Positions 1 to 6,632 of a DNA stretch of 8,523 bases are shown in pieces. The first letter of the stretch is position 1; each line of letters starts with the position of its first letter. The stretch is from contig WQRL01000011.1 of the NCBI GenBank assembly GCA_009786775.1, positions 5,461 to 13,983 of the forward strand, in the 5' to 3' direction. This DNA comes from Oscillospiraceae bacterium (GTDB lineage: Bacteria; Bacillota; Clostridia; Oscillospirales; Oscillospiraceae). A program made the position numbers and the translations under genes. The notes beneath the pieces were generated by a model that was not told where the DNA came from, did not search any database, and saw only the letters and a list, made by a program, of their open reading frames with translations.

Positions 1-436
1 GGTCAATTCCCACCTTAGAGAGCATTTCCCCCGCTTTTTTCATCGCCTCGGCAGCGGTGGTTCTTTCGTGCAGCCTGATAACTTCAGCTATCTGCTCACC
101 TACCGGAATAACGGGATTGAGGCTGGTCATAGGGTCTTGGAAAATCATCGACACTTTATTGCCGCGGATTTTGCGCATACCCGCTTCTTTCTTGCCCACA
201 ACATCCTCGCCGTCAATGAATATCTCACCGCCGACTATCTTTCCCGGCGGGTTTGGCACCAGCTTCAAAATCCCCAGCGCAGTTGTCGTCTTGCCGGCTC
301 CTGTTTCACCGACCAGACCCACGGCCTCACCGCGGTCAACGCTGAGGTTTAGGTTATTTACGGCATGCACCACACCATCATCTGTTTTATAGTGGATGGT
401 GAGATTCTTTATTTCAAGTAGCTTCTCATTACTCAT
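1..436 (-). CDS. dppD: DppD/OppD-type peptide ABC transporter ATPase, N-terminal part
   Basis: This is the first 145 codons of an ATPase that energises the peptide/nickel-type importer encoded just upstream; the gene runs off the left edge, so no stop is visible. The protein begins MSNEKLLEIKNLTIHY, as DppD/OppD proteins do. Walker A is GETGAGKT at residues 43-50 and the Q-loop lies in FQDPMTSLNP at 99-108, a run typical of this family. The ABC signature, Walker B and the C-terminal oligopeptide-binding extension would be off-window. The ATG at 434-436 is chosen because CAGGAG sits 7 bases upstream of it. The gene follows dppC after a 109-base gap, a break from the tight spacing of dppB and dppC. 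The exact substrate (dipeptide, oligopeptide, nickel, glutathione) cannot be told from this subunit; the symbol names the subunit class. Confidence 0.93.
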   Translation of the reverse strand, partial: MSNEKLLEIKNLTIHYKTDDGVVHAVNNLNLSVDRGEAVGLVGETGAGKTTTALGILKLVPNPPGKIVGGEIFIDGEDVVGKKEAGMRKIRGNKVSMIFQDPMTSLNPVIPVGEQIAEVIRLHERTTAAEAMKKAGEMLSKVGID

Positions 437-466
437 TATTTCACTCCTGCATAGACTAACTTATTG

Positions 467-517
467 GATAGCGCGGCACGGGTCAAAAACTTATGCCCAG
501 GCCCGCATCACACTATC
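467..517 (-). other. Imperfect stem-loop in the dppC-dppD gap
   Basis: Read on the minus strand, GATAGTGTG (517-509) can pair with CGCGCTATC (475-467), with two G-U pairs. The stem continues with GC and GGG pairing to GC and CCC around two small bulges. The loop is about 19 bases. No U-tract follows, so this does not look like an intrinsic terminator. It could stabilise or process the dppBC message ahead of dppD, or be chance. The rest of the 109-base gap (437-545) holds no gene I can support. Confidence 0.3.
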
Positions 518-545
518 TAGGTTTTCACAGCATTCATTTTCAAAA

Positions 546-1472
546 TTACTGTTTGAGGCGCGGGTCAAGAACGTCGCGCAAGCCGTCGCCGAGCATGTTC
601 AGGCCGAAAACAACCAAGGCAATCGCCAGCCCCGGGAACACAGTACTCGGCCAGTGGTCGCGTATAAAACGCCGTCCTTCCGAGAGCATGGCTCCCCACT
701 CGGGAGTGGGAGGCTCAACGCCCAGACCGATAAAGCTCAGCGCCGCGGCTGACAAAATCGCCACCGCCATGCCCATTGTTGCACGGACAATAATCGGTGC
801 CATGCAGTTGGGCAAGATATGCAAAAACATAATGCGCAGATCCTTAGCTCCAATCGCCCTGGCCGCTTCAATAAACTCCTGTTCACGGACAGACAGCACG
901 GAAGATCTCACCTGTCTTGCAAACAGCGGTATGGAACCTATGCCGACTGCAATCATGAGGTTGACAAGCCCCGCCCCCAATGCTGCCACAATCGAAATAG
1001 CCAGCAAAATGTTGGGAATCGCCATCATAATATCTATAAAGCGCATTATAATGCTATCAGATGCTTTGCCATAATATCCTGCGACGGTACCCAGTATTAC
1101 TCCGACTACCATCGAAATGCCGACTACAACAAAGCCGACCAAAAGAGAAATGCGAGAACCGTGAACAACCCTGTTAAATATGCAGCGCCCGAAGTTATCC
1201 GTGCCGAAAGGGTGTTCCCTGCTAGGGAAGGTGTTGCGGTTCCCCAAATCCTGAAACTCGTAGGCCGGCACTTCCCCCAGTATGGGGTCATAAACCGCCG
1301 GTGCGATGACATCGGCAAAAATGGCTGAAAAAATCAGCACCAGCACAATGAACAGCCCCACCATTCCAACAGGATTTCTTCTAAACCGCCGCCACATATC
1401 ATGTAACTGGCTGCGCTTCTTTTTTTCTTTCACTTGCTCCGAAGGAGTGTTATCTATATTTCGCAAAATCAT
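546..1472 (-). CDS. dppC: DppC-type peptide ABC transporter permease
   Basis: One of the two membrane subunits of the peptide-type importer, 308 residues, a usual length for DppC. A cytoplasmic basic N-terminus (KEKKKRSQLHDMWRRFRRNP, about 16-34) leads into the first helix (about 36-54), matching the OppC_N region. The family motif HPFGTDNFGR follows at 87-96. The BPD_transp_1 core has the EAA loop that docks to the ATPase at about 199-221 (EFIEAARAIGAKDLRIMFLH). LSFIGLGVEPPTPEWGAML at 245-263 and the ending LGDGLRDVLDPRLK are also DppC hallmarks. The ATG at 1470-1472 is supported by AGGAGG about 5 bases upstream; that site overlaps the dppB stop codon, and the two genes are 9 bases apart, so translation is probably coupled. 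Its partner is DppB. No damage is seen. Confidence 0.96.
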   Translation of the reverse strand: MILRNIDNTPSEQVKEKKKRSQLHDMWRRFRRNPVGMVGLFIVLVLIFSAIFADVIAPAVYDPILGEVPAYEFQDLGNRNTFPSREHPFGTDNFGRCIFNRVVHGSRISLLVGFVVVGISMVVGVILGTVAGYYGKASDSIIMRFIDIMMAIPNILLAISIVAALGAGLVNLMIAVGIGSIPLFARQVRSSVLSVREQEFIEAARAIGAKDLRIMFLHILPNCMAPIIVRATMGMAVAILSAAALSFIGLGVEPPTPEWGAMLSEGRRFIRDHWPSTVFPGLAIALVVFGLNMLGDGLRDVLDPRLKQ

Positions 1473-1481
1473 CTCCCCCTC

Positions 1482-2408
1482 CTACTTATATTGCGATTTA
1501 ATGCGCGGGTCTATGTAGGCATACAGTATGTCAACTAACAGATTGACCAAACTAAATACTATAGCCAAAAACAAAACCCCGCCCTGAATGATTGGAAAGT
1601 CGCGTGTGCGGATAGAGTCCACCATGAACCGCCCAAGTCCGGGCACTGCATATATAGACTCTGTCAAAACAGCTCCGCCCAACAAAAATCCAAAATCAAG
1701 GCCGACAGCAGTGACAACGGGAATCAGGGCATTGCGCAGGGCATGCTTCCAGATTATAACAGATTCCTTCTGCCCCTTAGCCCTTGCTGTGCGGATATAA
1801 TCCTGCCGTATTACTTCGAGCATACTTGAGCGGGTGATACGCATAACCATGGCAGCACTACCTGTGCCCAATGTAATTACAGGCAAAATCCAGGCCGAAG
1901 GGGTGGCGATGCCTGAAGGGGGCAGCCATCCTAAATTGATGGAAAATAATATAATCAGCATCAGCCCCAGCCAGAAGTTGGGAATCGAAACCCCCAACAG
2001 GCCGGCCGCCGTGGCAGCATTGTCGAATATGCTATACTGCTTGGTCGCCGATATAATGCCTAGGGGAATGCCGATTAACACGGAAAGCACCGTGCCGTAA
2101 AACGCCAGCATCAATGTTGTCGGGAACCTGTCCATAATTTCATCGACAACACCTCTGCGAGTCATGAAGGAATTTCCCAAATCGCCTTGCACCATATTGA
2201 CAACATATGTCACATAGCGCACCAAAAACGGGTCATTTAACCCCATTTCTTCCCTTAATGCCTCAATAGCCTCCGGCGGAGCGCCCTCTCCCAGTGTCAT
2301 AATGGCAGGGTCGCCCGGAGTTATATAGGTCATAAAGAAAATAACAAAACTAACGCCCAGAATAATGGGAATCATCATCAAAAGACGTTTGAGTATATAC
2401 TTGTACAA
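1482..2408 (-). CDS. dppB: DppB-type peptide ABC transporter permease (TTG start)
   Basis: The second membrane subunit of the peptide-type importer, 308 residues. The N-terminus MYKYILKRLLMMIPIILGVS is the standard DppB/OppB opening helix. TPGDPA at 30-35, the extracytoplasmic stretch with GLNDPF at 56-61, LGVSIPNFWLGLMLI at 138-152, the EAA loop at about 203-230 (DYIRTARAKGQKESVIIWKH) and LTESIYAVPGLGRF at 248-261 are all family hallmarks, as is the ending DPRIK. The start is a TTG: an in-frame TAA lies eight codons upstream with no ATG or GTG between, and a good ribosome binding site precedes the TTG. The gene ends in TAG nine bases before dppC. A 134-base gap with two stem-loops separates it from the binding-protein gene upstream. 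Confidence 0.95.
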   Translation of the reverse strand: MYKYILKRLLMMIPIILGVSFVIFFMTYITPGDPAIMTLGEGAPPEAIEALREEMGLNDPFLVRYVTYVVNMVQGDLGNSFMTRRGVVDEIMDRFPTTLMLAFYGTVLSVLIGIPLGIISATKQYSIFDNAATAAGLLGVSIPNFWLGLMLIILFSINLGWLPPSGIATPSAWILPVITLGTGSAAMVMRITRSSMLEVIRQDYIRTARAKGQKESVIIWKHALRNALIPVVTAVGLDFGFLLGGAVLTESIYAVPGLGRFMVDSIRTRDFPIIQGGVLFLAIVFSLVNLLVDILYAYIDPRIKSQYK

Positions 2409-2412
2409 TCCA

Positions 2413-2421
2413 TCACCGCCT
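2413..2421 (-). promoter_or_regulatory. Ribosome binding site deciding the TTG start of dppB
   Basis: AGGCGGTGA on the minus strand differs from AGGAGGTGA at one base and ends 4 bases before the TTG at 2408-2406. The nearby ATG at 2413-2411 is out of frame with dppB and lies partly within this site, so it is not the start. Confidence 0.7.
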
Positions 2422-2457
2422 ATTTGCTCTTATAAGTCATGTGCCAGGTCTTGGTTA

Positions 2458-2498
2458 AGCATGCCGGCATGGCCTGAATTTGGCTTCGCCGGCATGCT
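2458..2498 (-). other. GC-rich stem-loop between binding-protein gene and dppB
   Basis: AGCATGCCGGC at 2458-2468 is the exact reverse complement of GCCGGCATGCT at 2488-2498, giving an 11-base-pair stem. GCC at 2472-2474 can also pair with GGC at 2482-2484 inside the loop. No U-tract follows on the transcribed strand. A stem-loop at this position in binding-protein operons commonly protects the upstream message from 3' exonucleases or attenuates read-through, so the binding protein is made in excess. That role is inferred here. Confidence 0.65.
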
Positions 2499-2516
2499 AA
2501 GTTTATGCTAGGTGTG

Positions 2517-2535
2517 TCCGGAAATTATTTCCGGA
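2517..2535 (-). other. Short perfect stem-loop just after the binding-protein stop codon
   Basis: TCCGGAAA at 2517-2524 and TTTCCGGA at 2528-2535 form a perfect 8-base-pair stem with a 3-base loop, seven bases past the TAA of the binding-protein gene. There is no U-run after it, so it is not a standard intrinsic terminator. With the larger stem-loop at 2458-2498 it forms a tandem hairpin pair ahead of dppB. Confidence 0.6.
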
Positions 2536-2542
2536 AGCTATT

Positions 2543-4141
2543 TTAGTGGATAACTACGTTCCACAAGGGGAATACGCCTGAAGGTGTAACTGTAAAGCCT
2601 TCGATGTTGTTTCGAGATGCATGCAATTCAACAGACTGCCATAGCGGGATAAGGGGCAGATCTTCCATTATCAGAATTTGAGCTTCACGGTAGGCTTCCA
2701 TGCGGACTGCATCGTCGGAGCTGGTTCTGCCTAGGTCAAGCAGTTCGTCAACGCGCGGGTTTGAGTAGAAGTTACGGTTACCAGCATCACCCCAGTTGCT
2801 GCTGTGGTAAACTGGGAAGAGGCCGTAGTCGGGATCGCCCGTAACTGAAGTCCAGCCCATGAGGGACATGTCATGTTCGCCTGCTGCTGTGGCAGGTAGC
2901 AAGATACCCCACTCGTAGATGTTGATTTGAGTTTCGATGTTTAGCGCACGGAGCTGAGCTTGAATCATGGTGGCGGCGTCAGCGCGCATCGCATTACCTT
3001 CATTTACCCAGACATTGGTTGAAAATCCATCAGCCAGTCCAGCTTCAGCCATTAGCTCACGGGCTCTTTCGATATTTTGAGGGATGATTGGGAACTCCAG
3101 AGCACCTCTGATGGTGGTGGGTATCGGGCCTGTAGCAACTTGGCCGAGGCCTGCCCATGCGACATCTACGATAGATTCGATATCAATTGCATAAGCTATG
3201 GCTTGACGTACTCTTATATCGTCAAATGGGGCTCTTTGGTTATTAAAGCCCAGCCATGTGTTAAGCGCAAGGTTTGGAACTTCAAGCATTACCAGGTCGT
3301 TATGCTCTCTTATACGCGCAACCTCTGTGGCCGCAGCGTCAAAGAGAAGGTGTGCAGAACCTGTTTCCAGCTCTATTGTGCGTACGCCCGCTTCAGGAAC
3401 AATGCGGAAAGTGATTTGCTCAACTGCTGGAAGCTGGCCTTCCGGCAAGCCTGGGACTACACTGTTGAAGTCTTCAAAGCGGACAAGCTCAAGACGGTCG
3501 CCTGCCACTAGGTTGTGGAAACGGAACGGGCCAGTGCCTACAGGGTTTTGACCATGCGCTTCGTCACCTACACGCTCTACCTCTTCACGGTTTACAATGC
3601 TGGCCGCTTGGTGTGCAAGATGGCTGAGCATTGGGGCAAACGGGTATTCGGAAATCAGCTTAACTTGGTTGTCGTTTAGAACTTCAACTTCGTAGATGAA
3701 ACTTGTGATAGCTGCGATATGCGGTGACTGGCCTGCACGGTTGAGGCTAAAGGCCACGTCATCAGCAGTGAGGATGTTGCCGTTATGGAAACGGACACCT
3801 TCCCTAAGTGTGAATACAACGGTTTGTGCATCCAAAAACTCCCATTCTGTAGCAAGGCCGGGAATGATGTTTAGGTCTGCATCTTGATATACCAAGGTCT
3901 GATATATCAGGTGGAACACGCGGGCTGAGGGAACGTCGTTTGTAAGCGAGGGGTCTAGGTTTGCCGCAGCCATCGGCTGAACTACAAGCAGGTGTGTTTC
4001 GCCAGCAGCACCATTAGCTGCCGGGGTTCCTGCATCATTTGCAGTGCCGTTTTCTGCCGCAGGGGGAGCGTCCTGGCCACATGCGGTGAGCAGGAGCATT
4101 GCACTTATAACAAGTGCGGCTAATACTAGGATCTTTTTCAT
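2543..4141 (-). CDS. Peptide/nickel-type ABC transporter solute-binding lipoprotein (SBP_bac_5 family)
   Basis: The extracellular binding protein that captures substrate and delivers it to DppB/DppC; 532 residues, a usual length for the DppA/OppA family. The N-terminus is a lipoprotein signal: basic MKK, a hydrophobic core, and lipobox LTAC with the lipidated Cys at residue 21. A low-complexity Ala/Gly/Asn/Pro linker (about 22-47) follows, a tether from the membrane. Family landmarks are GLATEW at 95-100, LREGVRFHNGNILTADDVAFSL at 112-133, NPVGTGPFRF at 199-208, VRQAIAYAID at 311-320 and GDPD at 435-438. The last resembles the GDPD element of DppA-like proteins, where an Asp contacts the peptide amino group in E. 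coli DppA. The ATG at 4141-4139 has AAAGAGGT 5 bases upstream. It is the first gene of the peptide block, behind its own probable promoter. Dipeptides are likely, but oligopeptide, nickel or glutathione cannot be excluded. Confidence 0.93.
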   Translation of the reverse strand: MKKILVLAALVISAMLLLTACGQDAPPAAENGTANDAGTPAANGAAGETHLLVVQPMAAANLDPSLTNDVPSARVFHLIYQTLVYQDADLNIIPGLATEWEFLDAQTVVFTLREGVRFHNGNILTADDVAFSLNRAGQSPHIAAITSFIYEVEVLNDNQVKLISEYPFAPMLSHLAHQAASIVNREEVERVGDEAHGQNPVGTGPFRFHNLVAGDRLELVRFEDFNSVVPGLPEGQLPAVEQITFRIVPEAGVRTIELETGSAHLLFDAAATEVARIREHNDLVMLEVPNLALNTWLGFNNQRAPFDDIRVRQAIAYAIDIESIVDVAWAGLGQVATGPIPTTIRGALEFPIIPQNIERARELMAEAGLADGFSTNVWVNEGNAMRADAATMIQAQLRALNIETQINIYEWGILLPATAAGEHDMSLMGWTSVTGDPDYGLFPVYHSSNWGDAGNRNFYSNPRVDELLDLGRTSSDDAVRMEAYREAQILIMEDLPLIPLWQSVELHASRNNIEGFTVTPSGVFPLWNVVIH

Positions 4142-4151
4142 ATTATACCTC

Positions 4152-4180
4152 TTTCTAATATATTTTTATTAAAATGTCAA
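4152..4180 (-). promoter_or_regulatory. Probable sigma-A-type promoter for the peptide transporter operon
   Basis: A consensus -35 box, TTGACA, is at 4180-4175 on the minus strand. The hexamer 17 bases downstream is TAGAAA (4157-4152), a weak -10 (4 of 6 matches), inside an AT-rich stretch; TATATT at 4162-4157 looks better but is only 12 bases away. The -35 is convincing and the -10 is not. It lies 118 bases or less downstream of the preceding operon and just ahead of the binding-protein gene, as expected for a separate promoter. If the -10 is right, the 5' leader would be very short. Confidence 0.4.
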
Positions 4181-4195
4181 ATAACATTTAATAAA
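4165..4195. repeat. AT-rich inverted repeat overlapping the -35 box (possible operator)
   Basis: On the plus strand TTTATTAAAATGT (4165-4177) faces ACATTTAATAAA (4184-4195) across the 6-base spacer CAAATA. The arms are reverse complements apart from one extra A in the first arm. The dyad covers the TTGACA box at 4175-4180, so a protein bound here would block RNA polymerase. Alternatively it is only a hairpin in AT-rich DNA. It does not match a regulator site that I recognise. Confidence 0.5.
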
Positions 4196-4259
4196 CTTTC
4201 TGTTACCCTTTAAGATTGCATGGACACGGCAAAAATATACGGATGTGGCCGCGCTATCT

Positions 4260-6632
4260 CTAGGTTAGGGTGTCATACCGCTCGGCAAACTCTCTTTGCT
4301 TACTGAGGGCACCGCTGTAAAATACTATTGGCAAAACTACTGTTGTGAGCAGGGCGGCGATGAACACGAACAGGCCGACAGCCCCCGCTCTGAAAACTAC
4401 AACGGCTAGGTACACATCTACAATTGACATTATAAGACCCATCCCGCCGAGTGCGCTGAGCATTCCTGCGCGCCTTAAGTCTTTGCGGAAGATGATGCCC
4501 ATAATGCTGTAGAACGCTCTATACAGTGCAAACACCAAAGTTAGTGCGTAGACTATCCACCAAGGGGCTACCAGCGGGGCTGTGGCATCCCAGAGCCCGG
4601 CCATAGCCAGTCCGCCTACGGAAACAATTACCGCCAAAATACACCCGGCCAGCATCAGTATTGATGAAGCCCTAATGCGGTTTTCGGCCGATATGCTCAG
4701 TTTGCTGCGTATGTTTGCAAGGCCTGCTGATATTTTCAAGGCTGCGTTGCCGGGCTGCGCAATGGGGTCTGCCTTTACATTGGTGCGAGTACCTACGAAG
4801 TACACAATCGGCAGAAGTGTGGCAGTTATAAGGAGAATGATCAGTGTCATAACACCTATGGCCTGCCCGTTATACATGGCAAACGCCAAGAAGATTTCAG
4901 GGAATGCTACAAGTATGCCCAGCCCGCCAAGCACACTGAGCCTGCCTGACTTGCGCAAGTCATTGCAGTAGAGGATGCCCATGATACTGTAGAAGGCTCT
5001 GTACAGGGAGAACACTAGTGTAAGGCCGAAAATCATTGCCCACGGTACCGTCATGCGTATCGCGGCATCCCAATGGGCGGCCATGGGCAGCCCGCTGGCA
5101 GCGACAACTATTCCGGCTATGCTCCCTGCAAGCATCAAAAATGATGAACCCCTTATGAGGTTTTTGCCCGGAACCTTCAGCTTCTTCGAGATGCGCTTCC
5201 ATCCGTGCATTATTAGTGCGAATGCTATGACAGCATTTGCTACCACCATGCGGAAGTATTCACCAATCAGGGCACTTCCAAACAGCCGCATACCCGCAAA
5301 TGGAGCAAGTATAAAGAATGCATGGAAGATTATTACGCCGATTACAGCATGTTTAATGGATGCCTTTGCCACCGACGCCCCGCCGACAAGAAGTGCTGCC
5401 ACTGCATACAGGGCAACAAACTCGTGACCGCCGTATGTAACCATAACTCCGACATTTTGCATGAATATTAGGTGTCCGAAAGCTGCCAGGACAGTGGATA
5501 TCATCATTGCAATAATCCTTGTCCTGTCCACGTTTATTCCGGCGGCTGTCGCAACGGCCCTGTCGTGGCCGATTGTCCGCATGTTCTGGCCCAGCCTAGT
5601 GTTCTGAAACCACGTGATAATGATGCAGAGCACCGCAATTATTATGTAGGTAAAGACTGGAATCCTCACCCTGTCAAGGCCGTTGTAAATCTCCGGCTGA
5701 AGTGTCAGCAGGAACACCAAAATTCCTATTACCAGATACTTTACCGTATTTTTTTGAAATGCGGGCGGTTTCTCCCCAACTTTTGACCTTATAAAGCTGA
5801 CGAGCGGAACGAGCATCGCGCCAAAGGCCACAATCCAGACGCCGTACAGCCCTCTGAGCCGGTCTACATACAGCCACTCGTGGAAAGGCTCAATGATATA
5901 GTTAAGCGCATAGGCAATACCCAGTATTACCAGCACAACCAGTGATTTTAGAAGCCCGCCAGGCCCTTTGAGGGTTATCGGGATTTTCCTTATGGCATTG
6001 GAGATTATAACAAGCACTATGAGAGCTGCAAGCCCCCAGAATGCAACCTGAAGCAGATGGAACATGTGTACATTGTCAAGCGCCTGCCTCATGCCAAAGG
6101 TTCCCATTTCAATTGCGTTGAGAACCCCGACTCCGGTACCAGTGGTAAGGCCCGGGGTAGTTATGGTGATTACCCCTCCGAAGACAAAGAGGAACAGGAA
6201 GTTGTAAAACCCGCCGAAAAACAGGTTTGCCACCATTCCGCCTATCATCTCCGCACCTTTCATCTTGTTGAAAAGTTTACCCACTATATAGCCGAGAAAC
6301 ACAGCTATCGGAATGGACAACAGTGCAACAAACATTATGCCTGTAAGCCCCTGTCCTCCCCACAAAATGATGAGAAACAGAGCAATCTGTGCTGACATCG
6401 CACCGATTCCGACGGCAAAGTTGAGCCCTAGCCCGGCCACAACCGGAATAAGGAGTGCCAAAACTAGAAATAGATTGCGCCCGATGCGCGTAAATAGTTC
6501 ACTGAAAAACATTACAGTGGACATTCCCGCCGCCCAAAATGCGCCGGCTGTAATGAGAAGGAAGAGCAGGACAACCTTGTACTCGAATACAAATTCCTTT
6601 AGCTTGGTAAACACTGCGTTATTCGTATTCAT
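4260..6632 (-). CDS. Oversized sugar/nucleoside-type ABC permease with duplicated four-helix C-terminal domain
   Basis: The second membrane subunit of the upstream importer, 790 residues against roughly 300-400 for most of the family. Residues 1-480 are a BPD_transp_2 permease: GLGLNFAVGIGAMSAQIAL at 67-85, the cytoplasmic coupling region GHDRAVATAAGINVDRTRII at 355-374, and AVAALLVGGASVAKASIKHA at 410-429, each with a counterpart in the 376-aa partner permease. The core has about 120 extra residues between about 155 and 350 with several additional hydrophobic segments. After a basic hinge (478-490, WKRISKKLKVPGK) come two homologous four-helix domains, 491-614 and 651-774, joined by a polar linker. 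The ATG at 6632-6630 overlaps the partner's TGA as ATGA, with an AAGGGGGGGAG binding site before it. It ends in TAG at 4262-4260. Substrate unknown; function of the extension unknown. Confidence 0.9.
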   Translation of the reverse strand: MNTNNAVFTKLKEFVFEYKVVLLFLLITAGAFWAAGMSTVMFFSELFTRIGRNLFLVLALLIPVVAGLGLNFAVGIGAMSAQIALFLIILWGGQGLTGIMFVALLSIPIAVFLGYIVGKLFNKMKGAEMIGGMVANLFFGGFYNFLFLFVFGGVITITTPGLTTGTGVGVLNAIEMGTFGMRQALDNVHMFHLLQVAFWGLAALIVLVIISNAIRKIPITLKGPGGLLKSLVVLVILGIAYALNYIIEPFHEWLYVDRLRGLYGVWIVAFGAMLVPLVSFIRSKVGEKPPAFQKNTVKYLVIGILVFLLTLQPEIYNGLDRVRIPVFTYIIIAVLCIIITWFQNTRLGQNMRTIGHDRAVATAAGINVDRTRIIAMMISTVLAAFGHLIFMQNVGVMVTYGGHEFVALYAVAALLVGGASVAKASIKHAVIGVIIFHAFFILAPFAGMRLFGSALIGEYFRMVVANAVIAFALIMHGWKRISKKLKVPGKNLIRGSSFLMLAGSIAGIVVAASGLPMAAHWDAAIRMTVPWAMIFGLTLVFSLYRAFYSIMGILYCNDLRKSGRLSVLGGLGILVAFPEIFLAFAMYNGQAIGVMTLIILLITATLLPIVYFVGTRTNVKADPIAQPGNAALKISAGLANIRSKLSISAENRIRASSILMLAGCILAVIVSVGGLAMAGLWDATAPLVAPWWIVYALTLVFALYRAFYSIMGIIFRKDLRRAGMLSALGGMGLIMSIVDVYLAVVVFRAGAVGLFVFIAALLTTVVLPIVFYSGALSKQREFAERYDTLT
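4311..4682 (-). repeat. Second copy of the tandem membrane domain (residues 651-774 of the 790-aa permease)
   Basis: This stretch encodes four hydrophobic segments (about 656-675, 690-714, 724-747, 751-774) and aligns without gaps to residues 491-614 of the same protein at an offset of 160 residues. By hand count 59 of 124 positions are identical. The best conserved run is LTLVFALYRAFYSIMGI at 697-713, which differs from copy one at a single residue. The copies have clearly diverged, so this is an old duplication rather than an assembly artefact. Confidence 0.88.
4791..5162 (-). repeat. First copy of the tandem membrane domain (residues 491-614 of the 790-aa permease)
   Basis: Four hydrophobic segments (about 496-515, 530-554, 564-587, 591-614) with the motif LTLVFSLYRAFYSIMGI at 537-553. 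The order of landmarks is IRxSSxLMLAG, GLxMAxxWD, the LYRAFYSIMGI run, DLRxxGxLSxLGG, then LPIV near the end; all recur in copy two at the same spacing. A polar linker of about 36 residues (615-650) separates the copies. I do not recognise the domain as a named family. Confidence 0.88.

Noticed and set aside
57..392. Overlapping plus-strand open frames opposite the ATPase gene at the left edge
   Set aside because: They are antisense to a clear DppD coding frame with Walker A and Q-loop, show no recognisable domain, and overlap each other. The same holds for the other plus-strand frames across the window.
458..486. Possible promoter before dppD (TTGACC, 17 bases, TAAGTT)
   Set aside because: The -10 matches only 3 of 6 positions and the -35 lies in the loop of the proposed stem-loop; too weak to annotate.
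4141..4146. Perfect TATAAT next to the binding-protein start codon
   Set aside because: It overlaps the start codon and lies 28 bases from TTGACA, with no -35 at the right distance; it cannot drive this gene's full message.
4205..4259. Possible terminator after the 790-aa permease gene
   Set aside because: Only a few mismatched pairs (GGCCAC with GTGTCC on the minus strand) can form, and the T-run lies in the loop, not after the stem.
4260..6632. The 790-aa permease as two genes wrongly joined, or an assembly duplication
   Set aside because: The frame is open throughout, and the two repeat copies differ at about half of their residues, so a recent copying or assembly error does not explain them.
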